Shown: positions 11,701-26,700, counted from the stretch's first letter. The stretch: DNA of 64,000 bases from Acanthopleura granulata (GCA_016165875.1 JABBOT010000002.1:41363073-41427072), one strand, 5' to 3'. Notes: generated from the sequence alone by a model not told the origin. Made by a program: numbers and translations.

Positions 11701-14700
11701 AAAAATCTTGTTCCCATGGAATAGGAATAAGAGTTGCTTCATCCAATAACAGCTGCATAAACCACCTTAGATACTTGGTCATCTGCTATTTATAATGATA
11801 AACAAACCCGGAACGTGTAAGGCACTGTTAGTACTTATCAGCTTCATTGTCTCATCAGCTTCAGTGTCTTATCAGTGTCTTATCAGCTTCAATGTCTCAT
11901 CAGCTACAGTGTCTCATCAGCTTCAATGTCTCATCAGCTTCAGCATCTCATCAGCTTCAGTGTCTCATCAGCTTCAGTGTCTCAACACTTAGCTGTATTA
12001 AGACTACATTTACACTTTTTACATGGTCTGTAGATGTGTATATAACCTCCTGCCATTGAAACCTCTTTAGGGCTGTGGGTGAGTGATCTGAGGGATATTA
12101 AACTGTCTGCAGAGGGTTAGGATTGGCATCATGACTGTACTATCCTACAGAAGAATTTGCTCCAATCATATCATGAAATTGGGAATACATACCTGAACAT
12201 AGTTATGTAATATAGAGTTTTTATAGCTATATATGTGGAGTCCCCAGAGGCCTCACTGTCTGTCAGAGACCAGCAAATTAGATGAATATTCTACCATTTT
12301 AGCACTAATGCTGATGCTCAGAGCTATTGTCTGTATCCTTTGGTAGGTAGCCTGTAACAGACATTTGAGACTCACCGTTGACATGACTATCTGATCGTTG
12401 GTTTGGTTTCCTCCAACCATAACGCTGGCCGCCGTTGTATAAGTGAAATATTCTTGAGTACGGCGTAAAACACCAATCAAATAAATAAATAAATAAACTA
12501 ATATGACTATCAATTGCCAGTGTACCGTATCATGAGTCTGATGTGATTATATAACAACAGAGAATATGATCAAGTGTCTTGCTGGGCAAGGGTGCTGGTA
12601 ATCTAAACAGAGATGCTGACACTTCCCTGAAGCAGACTTTAATTATGCATCTTTGTTCTTCTTCACAATACCTGCCTTGTGCTACAGCACCTTTGGTATC
12701 ATGCTGCGAACCCTTATTAAGTTAGGCCACAAAGTAGCATGATAACAGCCTGATTGAACATGTTCCTCAATTATGACAGCACCTTATTGTGAGTTCATGC
12801 CTTGAAAAAGGGTACAGAGCATTGTGTGATCAACAAATATGGAAATACTGTATTTCACAAAAATTTGATATGTAGAAAGGCACTCCCAGAAGCACATGAA
12901 GGCCTCAAAATGATACATTCGAGGCCAGCATTCATTTTTTCTAATGAGATATTAATCAAACTTCACTGGAAACTTCTAATTGGCTTTATATTTTGGACGA
13001 ACCTATCAGATAAAAGCAAAATTTATGTCTTGAAAGTTTGCTAAGCTTTAGGTAAAATACATTAGTTGTTTGCAGACGTGACCCAAATTGTTATCATATG
13101 TGATGTGTTCATTGATATCATATGTTCTTTTAGTCATCTTTATAAAATTTCAATGGTTTATATCTATGTTTGTAGATTACCTCCTATCCAACAATCATGT
13201 CAACTCCATCATCATCCACAAATTTGACTTCTCAGATGAAGAGGTAAGTGGTTGTAGATTACCCCCCTGTGACAAGATGAGTACACTGAAACATCCCACA
13301 CTAGCACACTAGTATAATTCTGTACGTTAGCACACCAATATGCCCTAGACCATTACACCAGTACATCAGAGATATTGCACAGTGAAAAGGTGAGAGATGG
13401 AAATGATAACCCTCTCGAAGCTTCACGTCTCGTAGGTTATCATTTCCATCTCTCACTCGAACAATGTTTATAGTATTCAACCTATCAATAGCATGACGTG
13501 GTATACATGATGTCAAGTGTGGTGCGTGACAGCGAAATATAGCAACTGACTACACTTGTATTATAACGTCATCCCAGTGAGCTCAAAGTGGAACATCATA
13601 AGGACAAAATGTTTCATTTTCGATGTCACTGCATCTGGGTGTGTAATATCAAAATGTAATTTAACAAAAGTGATCTAACTAATGAAAATATCAGTAATGT
13701 CAGTGGTGGAAATTCTGGGATTTCACTCATGTGTTAAGATTAAATTGTATGCTCTACACTGACACACACCCTACCACACTAGCACACCGTATGCCCAACA
13801 CTAGCACACACATACACCCTACCACACCAATACACTGTATGCCCTACACTAACACACAGATACACCCTACCACACCAATACACTGTACGCCCTACACTAA
13901 CACACAGATACACCCTACCACACCAATACACTGTACGCCCTACACTAACACACAGATACACCCTACCACACCAATACACTGTACGCCCTACACTAACACA
14001 CAGATACACCCTACCACACTAGCACACCGTATGCCCAACACTAACACACAGATACACCCTACCACACCAATACACTGTATGCCCTACACTAACACACAGA
14101 TACACCCTACCACACCAATACACTGTACGCCCTACACTAACACACAGATACACCCTACCACACCAATACACTGTACGCCCTACACTAACACACAGATACA
14201 CCCTACCACACCAATACAGTGTATGCCCCAATCTAACAGACCAATATGCCCCACTTTAGAGCACTAATATTACCTGTATTTACACATACCACAGTCCATT
14301 TTAGTGCCTGTAATGTTGAACCTAAAGCTTAGGTGCGATGAATTCTTGCTTATCATCTAACACTATGTGGTAGTGATGTTCATTTGGAATAAAATCATAC
14401 CAGTTATGATTGTTATGTTTATGGCTGTGTAACATGATATGCATTTTATGCTTTCAGGTCATGGCTTACTACATCTCCTTTCTGAAGACCCTGTCTCTGA
14501 AGCTCAATAAGCACACAATACACTTCTTCTACAATGAGGTGAGGCCCCTGGACTATGTCTGCATAGCCTCCCGTATATATAGCTCTCGTGTGATTGCTGA
14601 TGTATCAAAGATTGACATACATAGCCATAAGTATCATGTGCATGTCAAGTCAAATGTCATCGTCCCAGACCACGTAAATGTACTGTTAAGTTAAATTACA

Positions 14701-17700
14701 GTGTAATATATGTGTAAGGTTAAAGTACGTACAGAACTTATTTTTTCTCTTGGAAAAGGTTGATAGAAAGGTTGAGGTTTTTATTATTCTTTGTAATATA
14801 AAGTTTTTGAGGTATTTGAAAATGTTAATAACCTCAGATCTCTCCTGTTTTATTTGCAGCATACCAATGATTTTGCTCTCTACACAGAGGCAATTAAATT
14901 TTTTAACCACTCTGAGAGTATGGTAAGAATTGCCGTTCGAACAATCACGCTGAATGTCTACAAAGGTAGGGATAAAAGTAAATATCAAATTTTTGACTAC
15001 TTTCAATATGCTGGTGTATGGCTGCTGAGGTGCTTGGCTTACCTCCCCTTAGCCCTCTGACACGTAAGTCTGGGACCACTTTCACAAAACTCCTGAAGTC
15101 ACTTTTTTCACAACTTGTTAAAAATATGGTCCCCAGGTTATATTGCCATGAGGCAACATGATTTATGGGGAAAGTTGCAAGAATTGAATTACAAAGTTCT
15201 GTGAAAGTGAGCCCTGGCCCTCCAAGCTCTATAATATACCTTTTCAATATGTGGCTGTCATTTTCGCAGTATTATTATTAGACGGTTTCGGATAACTGTT
15301 CTGGCAGTTCATTCATACACCTTTTCTAGAATTTGGGCTTCCACATTTGTTTTATTTCTAAGACTTTACTGATTGTTTCCTGCTTTTTAAGTAACTTCAT
15401 GCTGCCTCTGTACTAGCCTATCCTGTCCTGCTGCTTTTGTCTGCTCTGAGCTTTTCACATATCAAATAGATAACATGGTTGTCTACTCATGAAAGGTATG
15501 AGCAGTTAACTGTTTATTACTACAAGAGTATACATGCATGAATATGTCAGAATGCACTTCATTATATTAGGTTCACAAACAAATGTATAGTAATAGAAGC
15601 GTACAAAAAGAATTACTCTGACTGTGAAGTCTCTTAAGATTTTTTTTTTTTTCAAACACTGAAATGTGGGGAATTTTACTTGTTTTGTGATCTGATAATC
15701 CATGTGAAATATCCTCTTGGTTGACCTTTCATGGATACATGCATATTAGGCCTCTCTTAATTAATTTTTAGATTCTCATGACCTCAGCTTTTGAAATGAT
15801 GATTTATTATGGATTATTTATTATTTGAACTAACTGGCAGACCGTTACGTGAGGACACAATAGACCTCTCTGAACTTCTACAAAGATACGTTGGCGTACC
15901 TCCCAGGACTTCGCTGTTATAAAGTGGATAGATACAGTATTATGAAAGTAGCTTTGTGCAAGTGGACACCGGTCAATATTTTGAATGGGTTTCAATGTGC
16001 TAAGAACTTAATCACCTGTCAAATTGAGATATTTTTTTTTTGTGATTGAAGTATTATGAAGTGTCATGCATCTCAGTAATCAAAACACTCAAAGATTATA
16101 TAGAAAAAAGAAGGATTTTAATGTTTGAAAACAGGTAATTCTGGAAAATCACATTAAACAGTGAAAACAACCAACTCAGAATCATTACAATTTCAATACA
16201 TTCCAATGAGAGATCACAAATAAATCACAGTATGTACATAGTCTCTGGCAAAATCATTGAAAATAAGGACGAGAATACAGTATGGCATGTGGTGCAAATA
16301 GAGCATATTGCATCAATTAATATCATTTCTGATTGTCTGACGTCATGCTGTCATCTGTTGTTGTTGTATTTTAATTGGAAGTTTTCTGCGACACACACGT
16401 TTAATATTGGCGGCCACCTTGGGCTAAATTCAGTTGTAAGGGAATATATTTCGAAAGCATTGGAGTGGTCAGTAGCTATTCACCATTGCTCGTGCCAAGC
16501 AAAGAGTTCGTTTACTATGTACTGTTCTTGGTCATTTATGCGTTAGAAAAACAACGATTTTGCCAAAGGGTTGGCCAATATCTATGATCGATCATCTGTG
16601 ACACCTTCAGTGCAGATGATAGTCATTTTCTACTAGAGCTGAGACTTTCAACAAACATGGCGCCCATTTGGAAACACGTAACCTTGTTCTCATATAGTCG
16701 CCCAACTAAAAACACTCTTTAAAGGAATAATATGGTACAAGAAGTAACTAAGCTAGAGGCATTGAGAATAAGTGAATTGTGAGCTATAACCCTTTTCTAA
16801 AAATCGGCAGATAATTAAAACAATGCATTATTATTATAGGCAAAATTAGTAATGCACGTAGGTCATGAGAATCTAACTATCAGTTAACAGAGACCTCACA
16901 GATGTTCCATTTTCACATTCAAATTTTGATTTTCTCGAATGGAGGCACACATTTGATGACAGTAATGTAGAGATCAGGCAGGTTTCATAGACTTACCTTA
17001 AAGAGCGAGCGGTGGTGTTTTCTCAGCATCATGTAGACATTATATAGGTGATGAGGTAATGAGGGGGGACCAAGGCGATGTTTTCTATGTGTTAGTATGC
17101 ATTTAAATGAAGATGTGCTGGTTTTTTTTTTGATGACGTAAATGTATGATATATGATGGAGAGATGCTATTTTCTGTATGATGGCACCTTGTATGTAATG
17201 GGGAGGTGCTGTTTTGTATATGATGACATGTTGTATGTAATGGGGAAATGCTGATTTTTATATGATGGCACCTTGTATGTAATGGGGAAATGCTATTTTC
17301 TATATGATGGCACCTTGTATGTAATGGGAAGATGCTGTTTTCTATATCATGACATGTTGTATATAATGGGTAGATGCAGTTTTCTTTATGATGACATGCC
17401 GTATATAATGGGGAGATGCTGTGTTCTCAGTTGATGACAAGGCTATGTTGCGTTACATCCGGGACAAGACGGCAGCCCCATACTTCTCCAATCTGGTCTG
17501 GTTTATCGGCAATCACATCCTGGACCTGGACATGTGTGTGCGCAATGATGCAGAGTGAGTGCTTCTCATAATTCTATCTTCCTGGTTTTGTTAAGATAAT
17601 TAGATTCTAGCAGAATGACCTAAATAAGACCGATTCACAAAAGGGCAGTTAAATGGTATCCACAAGATAAATTTTCTCCCTCTTACCTGCGGTCTGTTAT

Positions 17701-20700
17701 TTAACCACCAGTGTTCGCCTAGCACAAGAATGGGTCACTGCACGATCAACTTAATTTTAGTCACCTACTCATTTTATTGACTTCACGCTATTATTGTTGC
17801 TGTTCCAATGAACCCAGTCATAATTGTTTTGTGCACTTTTACTCACGCTGTAGGGGTATTGGGAATGGAGCAATTTATACCACTCTCGGTTAGCTTTTGC
17901 AAAACAAGCTGTTGCCAGTATTTGGTTTTAGATCTGCCATTTTTATTGTACGTCTTAATGGGATAAAGATAATTTGGAGGCGTGGCTGTCAATTAATCTG
18001 TTAGCATGTTTGAAGTATTTGTGAAACCTTAAAAGGAAATGTTAGCCAGGTTTGCTGTGTGTCACTTTCTAACTGTAAATGAGCACTCAGTGTTAAATCT
18101 ACAGGTAAAGTTGTGAACAGGTGAATGATCAGGTACATGTGATCTGTGGCTTTTCAAATAATTCTTCTCTCTGACTTCTTACATTAAGTTCTGTGGCATG
18201 CTTCCAAAACCAGGGCATTCCTTTTCATATATATAATCACTTAGAGACATAACTTTTTGTGTGATATTTGAACTATTGTATGAGATTTTGTTGTGCTGTT
18301 AGCAGTAGCTGCACCTTGTTGTTTCTGATAGTACAAGCATGCTATTTTACCTGGTACAAACGATATGGTGAGATTAACACTTGACCTCTTTACTAAAGCC
18401 TCCTGCTCTGAGTTAGCTGTGTGTTAGGCTACAGGTCTTGTGCCAGTGCATGGATTAGCATTGTGTAGCCTGATAAGCTGTAAGATTACACTTGCAATGC
18501 ACATAGCTATAAACAGGCCAATGTGGTGTAGCCAGCAATGTGATTAGATTAGACTTTGAGCAGCTTTGCTGTGCATGGGTTAACATTGCTTCTCTCATTA
18601 CGCTACACTTCCAATAGCTGTAAACAGACAAGTGGAGAGCTGTGTTGTGGAATTACAGCTCTAGTGGACAAGGTAGCCATATGTAGCTTCTATACTCAAG
18701 AAAGTGTACTTAAGATACATGCAGCATGCCCTTTGCTGTGGCTGTACATAGCTTAGCGTTGTTTATACTTGTGGCAGCTGTAGCATTGTGCTGCTTGCAG
18801 TACTGTTAGATTTAAGGGTACTAGAACCCCTCGTGGGCAAAATTTCACAACCAATGTGTAGCCAAAAGTATTGATCAGATATGGCCACATGTATACATGT
18901 TCTGAAAGATAAACAACCAGTCGGTGAAAAAAAGAAAGAAAAGAGAGAGAAGAAAATTAGAGCTGTTTTTCAAATTATATATATATATAGTCCTGCATTA
19001 TGAATATGTATATATACATATGGCCATATTTAATCAATATTTTGGGCGACAGAAGGCAAACCGTGAAATTTGATCCACAAGGGAATCTAGTATCCTGCTG
19101 ATTGATACAAGCACATGTAGATGTTGTAGCATTAGCTTCAATCTTGGATCTCCCTGCATTGATAGCTGAAGTGTTGGCTTTAGGCTTGATATCCCTGTGA
19201 TGATAGCTGTTGGTACTAGTTTTAGGCTTGAATCTCCCTGTAGTGATGGCCATAGTGTTAGATTTGGGCTTGGATCTTCCTGCAGTGCTAGATGTAGCCT
19301 TGATCTCCCTACAATGACAGCTGTAGAATGAGCTGTGTGTTATTGTCTTGCCTGCACGGTGTTGTTGCTGCACGTACATGTGGTGTGATTCGTTGTATTC
19401 TCAGTCTGCTCCTCTGCAGCCACCAGAGCCGCGACCGACTAGCCGACCTGGTGGCTGAACACCTGGACCACCTGCATTACCTGAACGACATCCTCTGTAT
19501 CGGCATCGACACCCTCAATGAAGTCCTCACAGACCAGTTCCTCAACCGGCTGCTTATCCCTCTCTATGTCTACTCGCTGACTAAGCGGAAGAAATACACA
19601 GCACAACAGGTGTGTAGTACCTCTTATCCTCCGGCCTCTTCTGTTTTATAAGTGTATGTCGACGTCAGTTTGATGGTTATTTTTACTCTACATGTATGTA
19701 AGCCTTTGTTGGTAGTTTTTGAGCAGGTGTGTGATTTGTCGCACCCCTTTGCTGAAGGCTGCATTTTCATGTTTATTATCTCTGTTGTACAGGATGGGGA
19801 TAAGAAACATGTGAGCTCTGTGGTTGCTCTGTTTCTCCTGTCTCAGGTAAGACTTAAGAACTTCACAGTTAATGGATTGTTGTGTTCAGGTTGAAAGATG
19901 GAAAATCTAACCTGGTTATGAGTATTCTTCACTTTGGTGTTCAAAGTCATTCAAATAAATGACTGTAGTTACCATTTTACAATAAATTTTGATATAGATA
20001 TATTTGATATATTTTGATAAATATATAGATTATGTATTTGCCAAATAACAGAAAAGGGGTAGGTAATATAGCCCAGTCACAGGAAACACATAAATGTGTG
20101 ACATTCGTGTTGCAGGTTTTTCTGATCCTGTCCCATGCTCCTCTAGTGCGGCAATTAGCAGAGATAATATTTAACGGTGACATCAGCCTGACAAGGCAAG
20201 ACACACGGGAGATGTCCCCAAGAACCGTAAGTCATTTGTCACATAGTGATGATACATCTGACATCCAAAACTGCATTTTCTCTTTGATCTATCATTGGTA
20301 ACTGATAGATCAGTTGAGTAGTTGATAAACTCATCCATGTGATTTTATTTGATAAGATCATAAGATTTATTATCTGTTACACCCATTTAAAGAATGACAT
20401 AAATAAATATGGTAATTATGTAGATTTGTAGCTTTGAACAGTTTTGTATTCGTAAACCCTGTATATTCTTGGTTCATATTTCAGCGAGTACGTGAATTTG
20501 CCGCTCCGAAGGAGTCTCTGGCAAAGACACTGGAGAAGCGTATAGAAGCTGGGACACAGGAGGGAAACTCGACATTCTACACTGACCAAGGAGATGAGGC
20601 TTCCTCGCCCTCTACAGGTTTGTCACAAAGGTGTCAGTCAACCTAGGGCTAACACAATACACAGTTACACTAGGGCATTGCTAACAAAATGCACAGTTAA

Positions 20701-23700
20701 ACTACTGTTATGAACGCAAAATTTCGACTGAAATGTCAGCCCCTGTGGTCAAGTGATACATACCATCAAGGTGTTAGGTTATGGATTAGGCTAGCAAAGA
20801 ACTATGTAGTCACGGCATGGGAGACTGCGACCTGACTGGATTAACAGGAGCATCACAGAGAAAACAAGTCTAGTTGAGCTGTGACAAATGTGGAGTATTA
20901 ATTTGTACAGCCATGAACTGCACAATGAATGTGGTTTTCGAGAAATCATTCATTACACTTTTGAGACAGCTGACCTGGAATTTGTTCGCCAAAAGGTCGG
21001 CGTGAACCCACAGATCAAGAACATATTATTCTGACCCCTTATTTCGTGGATAAACTTAACCTAGATTGATCTTCGCAGTATGCATTACAAGTTAGAAAAT
21101 TAGATGTATCAACGTCTCATAATTTTTGCATCTGGTACTGTTAGTTTGTTTAAACTTTCAGACAGTGTCTGTGAACCCGCGGTCATACCGCCAGCGTCTG
21201 CCGATCGGTAACTTGCTTGTATCATTCTTCCAGAATGACTCACATGCACATCGCCATATGGTTTTTGTTCACTGTTGTTGGGGTGGACCACATTATTAAA
21301 GTTTACAGTACTGCAGTTACTAGTATAACACTTACCCTTTATTTTTGGTTTGTGAGGCAGTGATAGGTGCCACGTCGTTTACTCCAGTTGTCGAAAAATG
21401 GCCCTGTGCTTAAAGCACAGTGGTGTCACGCATCATGCAGGCTGCGCTGACAATACTACCCGTAGTCCATTGATGTGGATGAACCCAGGATATTATTATC
21501 TTAAAATTCTGACACTCACCACAATCCTGAGCCCTTCACACAAACTCAACAAATTCACCGAAGATCTCGAAACTAGAGGTCAATGAAACTGATCTTGATG
21601 AGGCCTGTGCTCATGTCTCCCAAACCTAAGCGTATTCAGACTTCACAGAAATGAAAATTTTGTAAGCCCTTTATAGGTTGTATCATGAAGATTTAAGTAG
21701 AACCTACAGACGGCGGGGAAAATGTCCAAGATGTTTTTGATGCCAGAACTCCTTCACATTTCAGGGCCAAGAGTAGGTTACGAGACTTCTCAAAATGGCT
21801 GCCATTGGTCAGCCTGAAGGGGTAGCTAAGTTTTGTTTTAAATAACATCAGTTGAATAGTGCAAAGTTCAAGCACTGTATTTGTGATGACATTCCTGGGA
21901 ACAGATCGGTGTAGTGGATTTATTGGTCTGTACAATTACAATTCACGTAACTGACGTGTCAGTGATCGCTTCGTTCATGCCAAATTTCGTGGCCTGTACT
22001 GCAAATAACAGTTACATTTAGAATGGTAAGTTTACAACATCACCACCACGGACGATAGAAACTAGTTTAATCCAACAGCTTTTTGTGATAAAAATTTTCC
22101 TGTTAAGGAGGGTTCTCTGCATACTGCTAACATCATTATACTAGATGCATAGGTTCTTGAGGTCAGTCAATGTCCTGCCGATCAGTGACCAGTACATGTT
22201 TCGATACGTTGGTAGCAGAGATTAAATTCACCCCAATAGGGATCCGCGTCTGTTCATTGATTATTGCCGGGGTTGAGCATAGCCCTACAGTACATTCTCT
22301 CTGATGGGTTGCTAATATAATGCTTGCTGATAAATGGCATGGCCAGCTCATTTAGTTACATATACACTGCAGCATCGCTAACACAATACACAGTTACACT
22401 GGAGCATTCCTAACACAATACACAGTTACACTGGAGCATTGCTAACACAATACACAGTTACACTGGAGCATCGCTAACACAATACACAGTTGCAGTAGGG
22501 CTTTGCTGACACAATACACAGTTACACTTGGGCTTTGCTAAAACAATACACAGTTACAATTGGGCATTGCTAACACAATACACAGTTGCACTAGAGCTTT
22601 GCTAACACAATACACAGTTGCACTAGAGCTTTGCCAACACAATACACAGTTACAGTGGAACATTGCTAACACAATACACAGTTACAGTAGGGCTTTGCTA
22701 ACACAATACACAGTTACAATGGAACATTGCTAACACAATACACAGTTACAGTAGGGCTTTGCTAACACAATACACAGTTACACTAGGGCATTGCTGACAC
22801 AAAACACCATTACAGTAGGGCATTGCTAACACAAAACACAGTTACACTAGGGCATTGCTAACACAATACACAGTTACACTAGGGCATTGCTAAGCCATAT
22901 ATGGGGTATTGCTAATGTAGTACACAGTTACACTAGCGCATCAGGAAACTGCTTATACAAAACACAGTTATTATGGGGCATTGCTAATACCATACTATAC
23001 AGGCACATTGCAGCATTGCTAACAATACACAATTACTACTGTTAAGCTCAGATATTTAGGAACGTACATGTATATTGACTTGTTGGTACAGTACTAATCT
23101 CTAGTTAAAGATTTACAGAAAGGTGTAGATGCTTGCCTTGAGTGTTATGCATCCTGACATTGCTGAGTGGTCTGATTGCTATGTTCTGAACAGAGGAGCC
23201 CCTGAGCCCCAGTAGCCCTGGCTTTTCCACTGCAGGGGAGACAGATATGTCTAGTCCAAACCAGAACTCCACAGACGAGGAAAAGCTGCTGGGAATCCTA
23301 CACAGAGAGCATGCCACAGCCGAGCAGAGGCAGGCAGAGTTCTCCTTCTCCAACAGGTGAACTCTAGCATTTGTCACACTTGGATTTGTATGCCAATAAA
23401 AATGTATATGTCTAGCTTTTAGGAATCCTGCTAGCAACCTTCCCTTGTTCAAGAGTAATATATACACTAACCATATACTTCAATGACACCTTGACTACGA
23501 GTCGAAATGTTTTAGGTGTTTGCACAGGTGGCCATAGTCTTTATTCTCAGACAAAGTTTGGTTATAAATATCATGAATTTCTTTCTGAGGGACTGCTTGA
23601 ATTTGAACTAACATGATTTTGTACAACAGTAATGTTAAACATGAGATTAAACCTTCTCGTCAGTTACTGAGAGCTGGCGTGCAGCAACCTGAAAAACACT

Positions 23701-26700
23701 GTGTATTGATCTTAGCGTGAGTGCAGTCTACTATTAAAGAATTCAGCTGTTGTTGACAATAAGCTGTTGATGATGCTTGTGGTGTGGAGGTTAACAAAAG
23801 GTAGTTTCTGTGTGTTAGTTGTGCAAAATGTCCGTGTTTGCTATGATTTCAGGCCTTACCTGGAGGCTATCTTCAACTCATTAGAGTGTAGAGAGAATGA
23901 CTATGAGACACTGTTTGCCCTGTGTTTACTCTATGCCATGGGTCACAATGAAGGTAACAACACACAACACTCACTAGTATCGTATTGTTCAATTTTGCCT
24001 ATTGGTCTATTTTCTGAAGTATGGACAAAAAAAAAAAATGAAATGTATAATGCAAAAATAAATAAATAACTAAATTATAAAGAATTGTCCGTTTTTTCTT
24101 TCTGTGCTTTCTTCGTGGATTGTATAACAGAGGGTAGGATATGGTGTTCGTATGTGGTTTGTAGATTTAGTGAAGCATTCCATGTGTCTCACTCATTCTG
24201 TTGTCTTTGATCACTCAGTCTGTGGCGTTGCATTTCACTATTCTGCAAGTGTCTGAAACACCAGTGAACATGTATGTCTACTGTCGTGACTTGTCTGAAA
24301 ACCAGTATTTGTTTTACTGGCCTTCTACATATAGTACTAAATAGTAAATGTAGGAAACCCTCCCGGTTTGGACATGGGCAGGGGGATGTGGACGAGTGAA
24401 ATGATCCTGTAATCACTTACCTGTAAGCATTGTACATGTAGCTTTGTCTGAGTAACATAGTTGTGTTTTATTCTGTCAGTTAGCTATTTTGATAAGATTG
24501 CACTTTATTTAGAACATTTGTAATGTTGACGCATTGACTGGTTTCTCTTGTTGTATTACGCATGTAATGCTTTACCCTTGTGCATGTATCAACAGTGTCA
24601 TGGTATCAACAGCAGCCAGACAAGTTTGCTATGTATTATGTCTGGTTTCTGAACAGCTAATGCTGGTTCACTCTGAACCAAGAATTGCTGGGAAAAAACA
24701 TTGCCATAGTCACACAAAGAATGCTTCATTTTTCTATGTGATGTTATGAATCGATCAAGTGAATAACACGTTAAGTGTTATCCCTCAGCTCAGTGTCTTT
24801 GTCATGTGTGTTATACCGTATTTGACTTACACTGGGAACACATCAAGCTGGCTCTCATGATGGCTGCCCTGCTACCCCTCTAGACACTGACCAGTATTCT
24901 TCACTCTCTCTAGGTATTCACCAGGGATTACTGGACACAGTCCTCATGCCAACTGATCGCTCAGAGGTAAGCCCCATTTACCCTGCTCTGTAGTCTACTG
25001 TGAAGTTCACACTGTTATAACATCTTGCTACAAGACATTCCTAAAAGTATGTGAGCAGTGTATTTAAACTTCAGTGCATTCCTAGTACGGTATAAACTTC
25101 AGTGCATTCCTAGTATGGTATAAAACTTCAGTGCATTCCAAGTATGGTATGGTATAAACTTCAGTGTATTCCTAGTATGGTATAAAACTTCAGTGCATTC
25201 CTAGTATGGTATAAACTTCAGTGCATTCCTAGTATGGTATAAACTTCAGTGTATTCCTAGTATGGTATAAACTTCAGTGTATTCCTAGTATGGTATATAC
25301 TTCAAGATCATTATCAAACTTTCAAAGTTAACTGGTCACATCTTCTATCAAACCGACCTTTAAATCAGGTTTTAGATCAAATGTTGGTCATGTATTGATT
25401 ATGCGTTTTACCCATTTCAGACAAAGGAGCATTACAATGTGATATTGGTGGAGAAGTTGATATGTATCATCACTTTAGCATGTCAGCAGAGTAAGTGACA
25501 ATCAGTATATTGTTTGTGTGACTAACAAAACAGAGAGGTTGATATGTATCATCAGCCTTTCCTGTCAGCAGAGAAAGTGATAATCAGTATATTGTTTGTG
25601 TGACTAACAAAACAGAGAGGTTGATATGTGTCATCAGCCTTTCCTGTCAGCAGAGAAAGTGATAATCAGTATATTGTTTGTGTGACTAACAAAACAGAGA
25701 GGTTGATATGTGTCATCAGCCTTTCCTGTCAGCAGAGTAAGTGATAATCAGTATATTGTTTGTGTGACTAACAAAACAGAGAGGTTGATATGTGTCATCA
25801 GCCTTTCCTGTCAGCAGAGAAAGTGATAATCAGTATATTGTTTGTGTGACTAACAAAACAGAGAGGTTGATATGTGTCATCAGCCTTTCCTGTCAGCAGA
25901 GAAAGTGATAATCAGTATATTGTTTGTGTGACTAACAAAATAGAGAGGTTGATATGTGTCATCAGCCTTTCCTGTCAGCAGAGAAAGTGATAATCAGTAT
26001 ATTGTTTGTGTGACTAACAAAACAGAGAGGTTGATATGTGTCATCAGCCTTTCCTGTCAGCAGAGAAAGTGATAATCAGTATATTGTTTAACTGTAACTA
26101 TAAACAGAGAGGTTGATGCGTATCATCAGGTAAGCATGTCAGCCGAGCAGGAATATCAGTTTGTTATTTGTGTGTCTAACTACATGTATATGCGCACAGA
26201 GACACATGGGCGGGTAGGTTCGAACCAGGCCTGGAACACGCAGTATGTAAATTACAACGGCTGTTCGTGGGGCCATCAGTGAGCAATGCTCATGTGGCCC
26301 TGTAGGCTGTCAAACATTCTATATGCATATCACTGCATCACACTTCGAGAAGTTTGTTAGTAACTCAAGAAATGTTGTTTTCTGTACATATAGTTTGTTG
26401 TACACTGTGGTGTCAGCAACACAAAAGACTGACTGCCATCATATGAGTGAAAAATGCTTGAGTCTGGCATTACACAACAATCAAGTAAAGTATAAAGTAC
26501 ATAGAAAGGGGTGATAAAGTTTTGTCTAATGGAAATGGCCAGGAAGTTGTATGCACACCAACAATCTCTGATTGCATCTGATGTCTGTTTTCACAGCCAG
26601 CAAAGTAAGGTTAGCGACGCTAGAGCTGAGCATCAAGCTATTGAAGCAACTGGTCTACAAACGTGGGAAGTCTTACCTGAAGGATCAGCACCTGGCCTGT

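Larger units (their letters stand above)
11603..13175 (+). other. CLEC16A intron 3
   Basis: 1.6 kb. Holds a 17-bp minisatellite, a SINE 3' half and one copy of a dispersed repeat. Confidence 0.9.
20618..23193 (+). other. CLEC16A intron 11
   Basis: 2.6 kb. Its ends carry the same 32-bp repeat: a short remnant at 20646-20703 and a large array at 22355-23040. Between them lie about 1.65 kb of unrelated, less AT-rich DNA. Confidence 0.88.

Noticed and set aside
13731..14267. 178-codon open frame with HPTTPIHC repeats, and opposite-strand frames
   Set aside because: It is the 48-bp minisatellite read in a frame divisible by three, with no start context, splice signals or homology.
18975..19379. 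134-codon minus-strand frame with repeated GRSKPK
   Set aside because: Produced by the degenerate 58-bp tandem repeat of intron 7.
20485..20646. Read-through of exon 11 to the TAG at 20644 as an alternative C-terminus
   Set aside because: GTTTGT at 20618 joins in phase with exon 12, whose STDEEK block is conserved; read-through would add only a few residues without homology.
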